Source: Chinchilla lanigera
Lineage: Eukaryota; Chordata; Mammalia; Rodentia; Chinchillidae
Assembly: GCF_000276665.1 (NCBI RefSeq)
Contig: NW_004955477.1
Span: 2,647,337-2,711,336 of the forward strand
Direction of reading: 5' to 3'
DNA length: 64,000 bases
Of this stretch, positions 12,570 through 23,760 are shown in pieces; the stretch's first letter is position 1; each line of letters starts with the position of its first letter. Under the pieces are notes generated by a model. The model made no database searches. It saw nothing but the letters and a program-made list of their open reading frames with translations, and was not told the origin of the DNA. Both the position numbers and the translations under genes were made by a program.

Positions 12570-14070
12570 AGCAGAGATAGCAAGTGATGCTCAACCACCA
12601 ATCCATCAGCAGAGACCGCCAAGATGGCCTCCTCTGAGCTCACTTCTGAAGGCTGCCATGATGGATTAGCAATGCCTGTCAGGAGCACAGGAGGCAGCGC
12701 GTCAGATCAGTGTGCAACATTGCCCCTGCTCAGCATCCACAAACTCTGACAGTCCAAGTCCTACAGGTGCTCTTCCTTCATGCAAGTTTGTCCTGGCTGC
12801 TTCCAAGCCTGAAGCAACTACTCCCATATGCCTACACAGGCTTTATTCCTTTACTTTTACTTAGCGTTTCTTTTATTGCAATTGGAATTCTTGGGCTTTC
12901 CAAGCCCACCTCTCTCAGCAGATCTTCAACCTACATGCATCTCATGTTGTGCAGTGTGATTCAAATCTGAATTCTATTTGCCACTGGCACAATTCCCATC
13001 ATAGTGGGAAGCGGGCTAAGGGTGCAAGGCAGCAGGCAATCTAAACAGATGAAGTGTCTGGCAACTGGCAGAGTGGACAAAAGGTCACAAAGACTCAGGC
13101 CAACCAGGCCAAAAGCAAGGGACTTGCCAAGGAAAAAAGCACAGCTGGCCTGCAACTGCCAGGGCTACTTGGACAAGGTCATACAGCTAGTGGCATGAAG
13201 AGCCACCCAACATGGTGACTGGGAAGGCTGCTGATCCTCGTTCAAGGTGGCCCCACAGAGGAAAGAGCAGAACGCGGGCCAGAAGGCGCTTCACCCACAG
13301 ATGACTACCCAGCAAAGAACCATGAGCTATTGCTCAGCACGACACAAGCCTGCTGAGCGCTGTTTACCACTCAGCCTGGTGGCCCTGGTCAACTCTGGTC
13401 TGCTGCGCTCATCAATAGGACCCCGGGTCTCAGTGGCTTTCTAAAGATGTGCTGTCATGCTAGTTGGCACCCCGTGCTGCTTCCATACCCCAAACTGCCC
13501 CAGCTAGCTTTCACGGGTGCCTCAAACATCTGGTAATTCAACAGTTGCTGCCTGTTCTGAGGCCTCCTCAGAGAGGTTCGGAGGATATAGTGTGTGGGCA
13601 GCTGCAATCAATCAAACCTCTGTTTTGGTACCCTGACCCCTCCCTATGAAGGTCTTGCTTCTGTTTGAAGCACTGTTGAAAAATACAATTTGTTTCTCTT
13701 TCAAGCTGACCAGCCTGGAGTTAAAAATAAGGCAAGGACTAGGATGCCCAGGGGCATGGCATTCAACGGGTAATCTTACTAATTGTTGCTTTTTCTGTAA
13801 TCTTTACTCACATACCCGATCCACGTCTAAATGGCCACAGATAGCTCGAGCCTTGTCGAGACAGCCAGTGCTTGGTGGTCACACCAGATCTCAGGTAAAC
13901 AGTTACAGGCAATGCCAGCAAAAGTGCTGCTGATGGACAACTCCTGTGCCCAGGCTGGGCTCTGCCCTCAGTGGCACACACTGTTGTTGAGCAAAGGGGA
14001 GGCTATGGCTTCAATAAAACCCTAGACAGTAGGACATTTCCACCCTAGTTTCAAGGGCAAAAGACATGAC
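12570..14070. other. Intronic stretch, weak MIR trace
   Basis: About 13115-13200 ('gacttgccaaggaaaaaagc', 'acaaggtcatacagctagtg') looks like a reversed MIR. Nothing else is recognised. Confidence 0.45.
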
Positions 14071-14072
14071 GC

Positions 14073-14171
14073 AAGAATGTTTACACATACGGGCTGAGGA
14101 TATAGTTTAGCGGCACAAGCGCCTTCCTGGCAAGGGCAAGGTCCTGAGTTCAATTCCCTGTACCAAAAAAA
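14073..14171 (+). mobile_element. ID SINE with target duplication
   Basis: A tRNA-like body ('gaggatatagtttagcggca', 'ggtcctgagttcaattccct') ends in 'gtacc' plus A9. The 15-bp duplication aagaatgtttacaca occurs at 14073-14087 and 14072+99 (14171-14185, last A of the tail shared), which fixes the insertion limits. Confidence 0.92.
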
Positions 14172-14535
14172 AAGAATGTTTACACACAGCCAGCCTCCTT
14201 TGGTACAAGGTGAATCTGGTTTTGTCACCATTTCATAACTCTTAGCTCTCAACATGCAGATCATGGCAGGATCCTTCCCTTTCACAAAAGAAAAAGAATG
14301 AGGCAAAAGGGTATCAGACAAGAAGCAGCAAATGGTAAGGACAGAAAGGGATGCCAGGAAAAGGACAAAAGAAAAAAAGGTGTTCTTGTAATAGACTGAA
14401 TGGTCCCTGCACACGCACCTTTACCTCAGTTCTGCATTGCCTACAGCAAGCTGCACCCTCCTGCAGACCCTGTGACCGTGATGATGGTAAAAAGTATCTG
14501 TTAGCATCACCTTATGCCAGGCAGCGCACTGAGTG

Positions 14536-14612
14536 ATGTATGTATACATGTATGTACACACACACGCACACACAGGTACACAAATATACATGTGCACATA
14601 TGCACACACAAA
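14536..14612 (+). repeat. CA/TG-rich microsatellite
   Basis: An imperfect alternating purine/pyrimidine tract of TGTA, CACA and CACG units, about 75 bp long, that could adopt Z-DNA. Confidence 0.8.
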
Positions 14613-14854
14613 GCTGAACACAGTATACACCTACTCTTCTTTCTCTTGTTCCTCCCACATTCCTGTGTTGGTGCTGGTAGTGTCTGCTGCACACAGGTAT
14701 TAAGCAATGTGCCAAGGGCTCCAACCTCCTGCCCCTCTTCTGAAAGTCTCCTGGTGTGTCAGTGACTCTTCCTAAACACACACCCGGAAGTACACATCAT
14801 GTCCAGAAGGGCCCTGGCGGACCTAGTGACCACCAGAGCCTAAATTTCCTCAGG

Positions 14855-14960
14855 AGGGGCTGAAAAGGCTAAGTCCTGAGGTCACACCTGCTTCTACCAC
14901 AAAGTCTAGGCCCAAGTCACTTATTCCTGCTAAAATCAGGTGTGATGCAGGCAAAGACAG
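14855..14960 (+). mobile_element. MIR fragment
   Basis: 'gtcctgaggtcacacctgct' followed by 'tctaggcccaagtcacttat' resembles the central MIR region in forward order. It is decayed. Confidence 0.45.
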
Positions 14961-15109
14961 GGCCAGGACCTCAGAGATCTCTGCCCTCCTCTGCTGTCTG
15001 ATTCCCTTGGGCCTTCTTCTCCTAGAGGGTTGGTGGGACTCTGGCTCCCACTGTCCCGCTAGCCGTGGACTAAGAGCAGAAGAAAGACCCTGCACACTCA
15101 TTCACTATT

Positions 15110-17640
15110 GATGTCTGCTTCTGGGACCAATGTCTGCTCCCTATCAGCTTCTCTGGGGAGCTGAGGTATTTTAATCTGACTACCCAGCTATTCCAAAGGC
15201 CTAACTAAACAGGCATTTTGCACCTTTAATCTGAAGTGTTCACACCTGGTCCCTGAAGACATGTGCAAAAGGGCTTCACAAGAATGCTCAAGTGGAGCAA
15301 ATGTATAAACCAAGATCAAAGGCCCATCAAACAGTACACAGTCAGCTTAAGGACTTACGGGCTGGTGCCAACCCCAGGGACAAGCCTTCCACAGATATGC
15401 ACAGACAACTACAAGCTTCTCTCCCACAGAAAGGAGGATCCTGCACACTTCCTGGTAGTTACAAATGTTGAGTACGGAGTACATGAAGGACAGTGTTTGT
15501 GGACAGAAGGCCTAAGCCCAGCCTCCCCTCCCCCAAGCAATGTACACCAGCAACATGCCCCCTTGCTTGGTACCCTGGCCCAAGGGTCTACACTAGGGTC
15601 CAGGCTGAGTAAGGATTACCCTAGGCCTGGTTTCCTAGGCCCCCTAGAAAGCAAGACCCACATCCTAAAGCCTTAGATCATCCAGTGGGAAATCGAAGCA
15701 GGCAGAGCCACAGAGCCCCAAAGAGAGGGCCGGCCACAGTTGGATGCTTGGTGGGAGACGGCTCAGGGGCCATGGCTCTATCAAGGCTCTGGCCACAGGC
15801 CATTGGGTACACACACTCTCCTTCCCAGGGGCCCCGCACTACTTTCCGTATGTTCTATCCTACTACAGGACTAGCTGCTGAGCAGGTGGCTAAAGACAGA
15901 TAGGCTGAAATAACGCAACCTCCTCCGGCTCCAGCACACTACCCCAAATCTTGGAGGCCTGCCTGGAGCTGATGAAGCAACCTACACATCTGGGCATGGC
16001 CCCATCCAATGATATATTTTTAAACAGTTTCTACCCAAGTAAGGCTGGAAAATGTCTCCAGCGATGCCAGTGGTGTTATTCCAACCTGTGGCTAGTAAAA
16101 TATAACAACGTGTGCAAGTTGTTTTTATTACCTCTCTAGCTTATTAGCTAATAAAATAAGCTCAGCATTAAAAATTTAACTGAGGCTATGTATCACATCC
16201 AGAACTCAGGGCTCCTTCAGGAGTCACCCAAAACTGCCGCTTTTCCAGCCTTTTTACTTATATGAAGTCTCTGCAAAAGGAAATGTCCTCTTGATGCTCA
16301 TTGCCTACGTTCAACCCCTGTCCAGCAAGTCAAGCCAGAAATGTCAACTACACCAGAAGGAGACAAGGACCAGCCTAGTGGAAAGATGAAAGACGGAGAA
16401 ATTGGACGAGAGGCAGGAGCTCTGGGAACCATGGGCACGGGAAGACACAAGCATGTCAACAACTCACTCCCCCGCTGCCCCAGCTGGGGCCTGGGGTCTT
16501 GAGCAAAAGTGGCCAGGAAGTCTGCACTCTGAGGCCAGGTATGCACTGGACTGGATATACCTGAACCTCTTCTTTTGTGGGGTCCTTTAGGACAGAAGGA
16601 GAACTAAAGAGGAGAGAAGAAAACTTTATGAACAGACACTGTCTCCACCTGAAACAGAGTGGATACCACAAGCCTGCCTCCCCTAGATCTGGTCCTGGTG
16701 CTGCTAGAGCAAGGCTCGCCCCACAGAGACCATCTTTACCAGCAGGGTGTCCGCCTCTGCACACTGAGATGCGACTGATGTTTCCCTTCACAGGACTGGA
16801 AAAATGATGATGGTCAAACTCATGACACTGCAACACAGCTATCTAGATGGACACGGAACCAACAGTTCTCCCTTCCACATCCATAAAATCAGTGGTAACA
16901 GAAGCAAACATATACTCTGGTCTTAAACCAGGCCCTCTGGCCTTCCTGGTAGGAACTAAATGCAGCCATCCCTCAACCTCAGAGACCATCCTACATCCAA
17001 GCTGAGTATGTACAAGCTTCAAGTTCATCTCCATCAGATTGACACTGGCACAAAAGAAGAGGTTCAGGGCCCCAAGACAAAGAGGATGAAGTTCAAGGGA
17101 CAGAGGTTTGTGGCCAGAGGGTTCTAACTACAGGAACGGCAGGAACAGTTACATAGAGGATGCTGATCACATTTCTTAGCAGTCTAACGTGTTCAACAGT
17201 CTAATCAAAGGAATATACCCACACCCCCACTGCCTTGCTCTCCAAAACCATGACCGTGACCCAGATCTTAGGATCAGCATAATCCAAGAGACACTGAATG
17301 TGCATGGTGTCTCACAGCAGCTTCAGGGCTGGGTTCTGGAGAGAGCGCTCTAGGGAAGGGCTGGAAAGGGATTACAGTGTTTGGTCACACTGGACCGCCT
17401 GCAACGCCTGCCTTTCACCATCTGTCTGTTCTTGTACCACAAACAGTGTGCGTCACAGGGAAAGAGCATGTCTCATTTTAAACAGAGAGAAATAGACACT
17501 TCTTTAAAAAACAACTTGAAATAATCTTTCTTTGTATAGGATTTTAAAACAAGGGAATTAACCCACTCCTGCGCATCTCTGTAAACCAGCACTGTACACT
17601 TGGCCAGGACAGACCAGGACCAGCAGAGGCTCTCGTAAGC
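15110..17640. other. Intronic stretch before the central exon donor, nothing recognised
   Basis: No repeat or exon could be supported. 16080-16200 is AT-rich. The stretch directly downstream of the donor (17500-17685) has no obvious regulatory motif. Confidence 0.4.
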
Positions 17641-17685
17641 GTCGAAATGCTTCTAAAGCGCCCTCTGCACCACTGGGGCACTTAC

Positions 17686-18467
17686 CTGTGCCATCTTGGC
17701 AAGATCTAGGGAAGGCCTCTGCTCCTGCACATCTTCCGGGCGCCGCCGTTTCACACCCACCTTCTTGTCGTTAAGGACACACGGCTGGGAGCGGCTGCGG
17801 GAGAGCCCACTGGAACGTCTCACCAGCTCTGGCGTTGAGGCAGGTGTGCTGTTGGCTGAGGGTAGACAGTATTCCGTGAAGGAAAACTGCTCATGTGAGC
17901 AGGAGAGGGACCGCTGCAGGTCTAGCCGGCCCCCACCCACAGGGTGTGGGTCAGGGCTCCAAGGGTCACCTCCCTGTCCACAGGGGGGTGAGCCCAGGGC
18001 TCCTTGGCTGCTGGGCTGTGCCCCAAAGCGGTGCTGCAGTCCCGCCTGGTGGCAGGGTGAAGATAGCCCATTGGCCCGGGCAGGGAGGCTAAAGCTGGAG
18101 CTCCTCTGCATGGTGCTGGTGCCATTGGAGTAGCGCTGGACACTGCCACCACTGTAGCACCGTCTCTTCTCCACAGGAGTCCAGACTTTGGACCCCAAGG
18201 GCCGCCATGACGTCCGGCAGCTGGACATCTCATCAGAGAAGGACAGTGACCGGCACTGGCGCTTGCTCGGGGGTGCTGAGGGGTTCCCATTGTGGTCACT
18301 GATGCTGAGGTCTTTGATCAGGCTGGTCACTGCACAGGTGGTTACCGCCTCTCGGTGCCACAGTGAGCTGTCCTGACACTTTTCAGGGAGGCATTCCCAG
18401 ATGCTGGCACTCGGTTGGTCAATCTGAAGAGGGCATTTCCTATCCAGGTCTCGCCATCTGTGATTTT
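17686..18467 (-). CDS. FAM53B: FAM53B large central coding exon
   Basis: FAM53B (simplet) is a small, largely unstructured nuclear protein. Fish homologues promote nuclear entry of beta-catenin in Wnt signalling; that role is family knowledge. The exon is 782 nt: two bases finish a Glu codon begun in the 55-nt exon, then 260 open codons. The acceptor follows a T-rich tract (exon begins AAAATCACAG) and the donor is CAG|gtaagt. Recognisable segments by exon residue: RWRDLDRKCPLQ (3-14), SIWECLPEK (21-29), TSLIKDLSISDHNGNPSAPP (47-66), KRQCRSLSFSDE (68-79), RSSSFSLP (121-128), RSLSCSHEQFSF (185-196), NSTPASTPEL (205-214), SRSRSQPC (222-229) and a basic KKVGVKRRRP (234-243) that looks like a nuclear localisation signal. 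The R-S-x-S blocks resemble 14-3-3 or kinase sites, as in other FAM53 proteins. Family assignment rests on recalled homology and is very secure. Reading past the donor gives only ten further codons, so the donor is well placed. Confidence 0.96.
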
Positions 18468-18564
18468 CTGATGCATAAATGACAAAGAAAAAACAGGTTT
18501 GAGAAGTCTTAACACCAACCCTCTGTTTCTATGTTTTCCACACAGCATTTTGGAGACAGAAAGG

Positions 18565-18690
18565 CCCTTAAAAACCATCCAGTTCAGCCTCATTTTACAA
18601 ACGAGAAACTGAGGCTCAGAGAGTGAAACCAAGTCCCAATGTGCTGAGTTGGGAGCAGAGTGAGACACAGGATTCACACATACCCTTTGG
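18565..18690 (-). mobile_element. MIR close to the central exon acceptor
   Basis: 'tcattttacaaacgagaaac' and 'tgaggctcagagagtgaaac' give a well-kept MIR on the same strand as FAM53B. It begins about 100 nt upstream of the acceptor of the 782-nt exon. Confidence 0.8.
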
Positions 18691-19249
18691 ATTCCTGGTA
18701 TCGCTTTCCAGCATACCATATTGCCTCCCAGGAAAATGCAAAGAAATGTTTTCCACACAGAATTCTTTCTCATTTACAAATAGGCCACTCTGGCGGCAGA
18801 ATCAGGGCAATTTATCCGCTAAGTCCCTACTCAGTTCTTGGTTGTTCTTGGGGTGGGATTTGATTCCCTGGCAGAAGGCCACAATCAAAGTGGAGCCTTC
18901 TGACACTTTAGATGGTCAAGGTCAAAATGGGGCTGGGGTACTGCCAGGTTAGTTTATCTGAATTCTACCTTTAAAGCATTTGTTGGAAACAGAAAATAGA
19001 TCTTTTATTGATTTGTGTCCCCTCCACCAAATGCTTAACATCTACAACAGTGGCCAATTATAGCACTGTGTTTATTTGACTTCTTGCTGAAACTGAGGAT
19101 ATTTAAAGTAATTAAAATCTGTAAGAGCAAGTCTTGGGCTGCATAGACTTAAGGGTACAATTTGAACTTACATATTCATGTCTGTACTCAAATGTATGAA
19201 TAAATAAGCTAACTCTGAATTGCTGAATTTGCACTTGAACTTTTATTTT

Positions 19250-19390
19250 AGTGAAACATTCAAGAATTATTTGTTGTTTTTCAATACAGAATCAGGCTTC
19301 ATGCTGGGAATTCAAGGAGATGCAAAGATAAATTTGACATGGTTCTTGTATTCAAATTTACAAAAGCGAAGTTAAGAAACTTCTATGCTA
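19250..19390 (-). mobile_element. L2-like fragment
   Basis: 'acattcaagaattatttgtt', 'gggaattcaaggagatgcaa' and 'gacatggttcttgtattcaa' follow the reversed L2 tail order (attcaacaaatatttatt ... ggggatacaaagatgaa ... ctgccctcaag). Confidence 0.5.
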
Positions 19391-19604
19391 CCAGGAATCA
19401 ACATGTTAGCATGTTCTATCTTCTAAACCCGCATATATTTATAAAATGGGCAAAAGTAAATAGCTTGAGTCAGGCAGTCAGCAGAAGTGAAACGAAATAA
19501 AGCTCACAGGGTATTTAAATGAACTTCAATCCTCTGGGCAGTGTGGCTCATCCACTAAGACTCCACCCTGGGCCACACAATCCACATAGCATCGTGCATG
19601 GAGG

Positions 19605-19730
19605 ATCACCAAGGTCCAGAGGGGAAAACCAAGGCTTGGTGGAGGCTGAGTAACTGGCCCAGCATCACAGAGCTCACAGGATGCAAAACCAGGGTGTTTG
19701 ACCCTAGGATCATGCTCTCTTCATCACGTT
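19605..19730 (-). mobile_element. MIR
   Basis: 'aaaaccaaggcttggtggag', 'gagtaactggcccagcatca' and 'gaccctaggatcatgctctc' are a reversed MIR. Confidence 0.7.
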
Positions 19731-19919
19731 ACAGTTCTGAGAAGAGCCACAGGTGAGCCTGACACCAGGTCTGTCCCAAGAAGCTTACAGGTAAGCCAAG
19801 GTATGCCACATAGGTTCAGAAAATTACGATTTACCCATACGAGAGGCGGGCCTCATGCAGCAAAACCACAAATTTAACTCCTTTACTTCTGATTCTACTC
19901 CTAATTCACAAAAGGAACC

Positions 19920-21219
19920 AAGAGACAAGATACTTCTCGACTGAATCTAGACCCCTATCTCTCGCACATACTAAACTAAAATCAGAATGGATCAAGATCT
20001 GAATGTTAAAACAGAAACATTTCACCTGCTGAAAAATAAAATAGGTAAAACTCTTGAAGTCATAGGTATAGGCAAGGAACAGAAGCCCGGGTACACTGGG
20101 GAGTCTTGGTTCTAGTACCAAGAATCAACTAATGAGACCATATCAAATTAAAAAGCTTCTGCACAGCAAAAGAAACAATCAACAGAATGAAGAGAACCTA
20201 CAGAATGGGAAAAAATGTTGCCAGCTATTTCCAGACAGAGGACTCATATCTAGAATATATAAAGAACTCAAAAAGAAGTTAGCCCTCCCCAAAATAAAAA
20301 AAAAAATTAAAAAATGTGTAGATGAAATGCATAGTGACCTCTCAGAAGAAAAAGTACAAATGGCCAATAAATTCCTGAAGAAGTGTTCGACATGGCTGGT
20401 CATTAGAAAACAGGGATTTATTTCACTGTCTGAGTTATTTTACCTAGGATTATAGTCTCAAGGTACATCCATTTTCTTCCAAATGATTCAAGTTTACCCT
20501 TCTTTATGGCAGAGTAGTACTCCATTGTGTATAAATATATTTTTTGTATCGATTCATCTGTTGATAGGCACATGGGCTGTCTCCCAGATTTAGTTATTAT
20601 AAACTGTACAACAGCACAATTCACATAGTTAAATCTTGGAAGTGACCTGTATGTCCATCAACAGATGAATAGACAAATAAATGTATTTACACACAGTAGA
20701 GTACTACTCTGCCATACAGGATAAACTTGAGTCATTTGCAGTAAAACAGATGATGTACCTTGAGACCATACAGTGTACAAGTTTAAATATCACATTTTCT
20801 CTTACATGAGAAACCCAAAATATAAATAAAGAGCAAGGCCAGGCGTGGTGGCGCACACCTGTAATCCCAGCACTTAGAAGGCTGAGGCAGGAGGATAGTT
20901 GTAAATTCGAGACCAACCTGGGCTACAAAGTGAGCTCAAGGCCAGCCTGAACTGCGTAGCAAGACCCTGTCTCAAAAAGACAATCAATCAATCAATAAAT
21001 CAATAAACAGAGCAAAGTAAAAGCCAGATAATATCAAGTAGGCAGACAGATCTTTCTCCAGGGAGACAATTAAGAGATGGAGGGAGAGGAGGGTAGGGGA
21101 TGAAGAAAGAATTAAGATGCATTAAGTACATGTACCGACTCCCCACAAGGAATATAATCATGATGAACTGCAAACATGTACCAATAAAATTTTTTTTTAA
21201 AAGAGACAAGATACTTCTC
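19920..21219 (+). mobile_element. 5'-truncated L1 insertion with internal inverted segment
   Basis: A perfect 19-bp duplication, aagagacaagatacttctc, lies at 19920-19938 and 21201-21219. Between them, 19939-20415 is the carboxy-terminal part of L1 ORF2 in forward sense; DRGLISRIYKELKK and KFLKKCSTWLVIRK are diagnostic. 20416-20622 is L1 in reverse: the minus strand encodes the ORF2 end, including CLSTDESI and IYLYTMEYYSAIKKGK. 20623-21200 is forward again and runs to the L1 3' end (acatgtacc ... cccacaaggaat ... accaataaa). The reversed piece overlaps in content with the forward piece that follows, giving an imperfect inverted repeat. A B1 has inserted in the 3' part. No intact protein is encoded and the element is antisense to FAM53B. 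Confidence 0.9.
20836..21008 (+). mobile_element. B1 SINE nested in L1
   Basis: A full-length B1 ('ggccaggcgtggtggcgcac', 'gggctacaaagtgagctcaa', 'ggccagcctgaactgcgtag') has the internal tandem duplication and ends in an AATC-type repeat. 'agagcaa' flanks it at 20830-20836 and 21009-21015, so it is younger than the L1 around it. Confidence 0.93.
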
Positions 21220-21959
21220 AAAAGGTGCTGACTTTGATGCCCTGGACTAAGCGTCACAACCAGCACCTACTGAGCTGGCTCAAGGGGGATAAACAATGCG
21301 GCGAAAGGGGAGGCCGGAGGAGAAGCCCAGTCAGAGTTGTGTGTGACGTTCCCTCCACTTGGGCACCCTGCCACAGCCATGTGACATAAAGCCTGAGAGG
21401 CCGGACCAGTGGGCAGGGGACATAAGGAGAAACCATACAGAGGCTGTAGCCACCGAGAGTCTCAGAAGCTGGGAATGCAGGAAAGAGATTTTCTGTAAGC
21501 CCAAGCGGGCCAGCTGAGAACAAAGCAGGACTAGTGAAATCCCCCGTTCACCTCATCCCAGAATCTTCCCAGGCCCTGACCACAGCCCTAGCCAAAGCAA
21601 GTCCAGACACCTGTTCCTTCAGTTGGATTAGACAAAATTACTTCCAAATACAAACATTACCAAAAAGTATACTTTTGCAAGTTGCATTTATGTTGTTCAA
21701 AGATGTCTTCACAACCCACAGAAAGCATTCCCTTCAAGTATTCATCATTCTTTTAAAACAGTTTCAATTTTATATTAGTCATCAGGTCGAAGTTCAGTGA
21801 ACTAAAATAATACAGTAAAATTAGAAGAAATATAAACTAACACAGACTGAGTCATGACCAGCTTTGTTATGAAAAAGGAAGAAAGTTATCCCCAGAAACA
21901 AGTAGAGATTAATGGATGATGATGTCCATTAAAATAATGATGACAATAAAGTGATGATA

Positions 21960-22265
21960 CTTAAGTAATGACACTTAAATGTCCTACAGTACAGGGCTGG
22001 ATAAACACAGTATCACGGAATAACATGGAGTGTAAAGTAGCTCATCTCAAGGACCACGTAATGATGTGGGAAATGCTAGTGAGGTGATGCTATGCTAAAA
22101 GTCAGGATATAAAACTGTCTGATTCTTATTTACTAAAACATGTACTATGTTACATGTGAAGGTACAAAGGAAATAAACAAAAGTGGTAATAGTTGATTGG
22201 CAGACAGCTGCTTAATATAAATTTTCTTGTTTTTATTTTTCTATAGTCTCTAAATTTTCTATGAG
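21960..22265 (+). mobile_element. Old L1 3' fragment (L1M type)
   Basis: 'acagggctggataaacacag', 'catggagtgtaaagtagctc' and 'aaaacatgtactatgttaca', followed by a T-rich end, follow the ORF2-end to 3' UTR order of old mammalian L1s. The match is from memory and moderate. Confidence 0.5.
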
Positions 22266-22859
22266 AACAAAGGGATTAGCAAGGGTGTGAAGGCTGCATC
22301 CCCTAAGCCCCCGGTCTTATCTGACTTAATTCAGGAAGTCATCCAGGGCCAGGGCCTAGACCTTACCTTCCTTTGGGCTTTCAGGAAGTTGCTGGCCACT
22401 AACTTCCCTTTTAGGTCAAGGCACTGAGGAACCCTAAAGGCTAGGATTGTGGCAGACTGAGGAAGGAACCCAACCACAGTGCAGTGAGCCCCAACATGGT
22501 AGCATAGACTGGGTGCTTAGCTGCCTGGGGCACACAATGCAATGTGTCTCCACCAGGCCTCAAAAACACCATGAAATTTGAAGAGGTTGATCCCGTTCTC
22601 AGAGGATGCTACTTTCAGTTCCATTTTTGTTGCACTGGACTGGTGTTTCCCCACCTCTAGGAAATGAGAAGAAGCGGACTTGGGAGCCGGATAAACATGA
22701 ACATGACTCTCATCTAGTAGTGCCACTCCATTCCCTTGGCCATCCTGTGATCTTGCCGCTAGACAAGACCCCTCAGGGGCCCTCTATTCCAGTCCCACCT
22801 CTTCACTGCCTCTGGAGAACTTTCTGAAGCCCCCACTTACTGTGGTCCAGCCCCCTGGC

Positions 22860-23042
22860 AGTTATCCATTGCTTCTTTTTTTTTTTTCTTTAGACAAGGT
22901 GTCTCTGTGTAGTCCAGGCTGGCCTTCAATTCACTATGGAGCCCATACTGGCCTCAAACTTACAGCAATCCTCCTGCCTCAGCTTCCTGAGTTCTGCAAT
23001 TATAGGCATGCACCACCACATCCAGCTTAGTTATCTGTTGCC
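22860..23042 (-). mobile_element. B1 SINE, reversed
   Basis: T-run, 'gacaaggtgtctctgtgtag', 'tcctcctgcctcagcttcct', 'gcatgcaccaccacatccag' is a reversed B1. The duplication agttatc(c/t)(a/g)ttgc flanks it (22860 and 23029). It lies about 1.9 kb from the forward B1 at 20836, as an inverted pair. Confidence 0.92.
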
Positions 23043-23549
23043 TCTTGAAAAAGATGCAAATGTTTTAGGCTGGCATCTAGGTCTGTCCATGTGTGGTTTC
23101 CCTAGCAGAACCTAATTCCAGGTACAAAACTTCTTACAACATTGGAGGTCAGACAAGAATCAAGTCAAAATCATCCTTGAAAATCTCTCATCAGCCTATA
23201 AGTTACAGCCCTCCTGGTTTTGTAGAGAAACCCTGACAAGTATTTTTATGTACAAGCAATTCCTTATAAAGCTACAGTTTAATCATGAGACTGTAGGAAT
23301 GAACACCAGTAAAATCTAAATCCAGAGGGCTGGGAGTCCAATTCACTTGGCCTTGAAGCTAACTATCAAAACTCCCAAGGGGTACTGGGTTGAATGGTAA
23401 ATTCTAACACGTCTTGCTGGCCTACAGGACTGACTGCAATCTGTTTATAGAGTCTGCTGATCTTAAATCTGTAAGGTTTCTTTGTTGTAGGGAAGACTCA
23501 GAGTTAGTCCCCAGCTCAGTCTATTGGAGCAAACAGAGCATGACGGGAG

Positions 23550-23760
23550 TGCAGGTGCATCCTGCCCCAGAACACAAGCTCTTCCGTGTCTACACACTTT
23601 CACTAGGCCTGGGCTGTTCTTCCACCTTTATCCTCCTTCCACCAAGAGAGCCTCTTACCCCTCATTTAGGAGCCACCCAAATGTCCTCTGAGGAGACACC
23701 TTTTTCCATATGGCCGCTGACCCACCCACAGCCATTTGCTCAGCCATACGGCTCCAGCAC
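23550..23760 (+). mobile_element. L2 fragment inside a long spurious ORF
   Basis: 'cactaggcctgggctgttct', 'cacccaaatgtcctctgagg' and 'agacaccttttt' follow the L2 order (tgcctggaatgctcttcc ... ctcaaatgtcacctcctcagagaggccttccc). It accounts for part of an open frame at 23414-24022. Confidence 0.6.

Larger units (their letters stand above)
1..17685 (-). other. FAM53B: FAM53B intron 3' of the central exon (partial)
   Basis: This intron starts at the donor gtaagt just below position 17686 and runs off the left edge. No sequence resembling the terminal coding exon (expected to follow ...LAKMAQ) was found in any minus-strand frame, so the intron exceeds 17.6 kb. The order of repeats from the left is: a MER5A-like scrap, MIR and L2 remnants, a reversed ID, L2, MIR pieces, a B1-dID, two MIRs, an ID with a 15-bp target duplication, and a CA-rich microsatellite. 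Confidence 0.9.

Noticed and set aside
14536..14612. Coding potential or CRISPR-like array
   Set aside because: It is a simple CA/TA-rich microsatellite. No CRISPR-type repeat-spacer pattern exists anywhere, as expected in a mammal.
1..17685. Terminal coding exon of FAM53B
   Set aside because: No minus-strand frame continues the protein after LAKMAQ; it must lie left of the window.
17696..18376. Plus-strand open frames opposite the large FAM53B exon
   Set aside because: They are antisense shadows of a GC-rich coding exon with no independent protein signature.
20132..20455. 107-codon open frame on the plus strand
   Set aside because: It is the decayed end of L1 ORF2 running into the reversed L1 segment, not a host gene.
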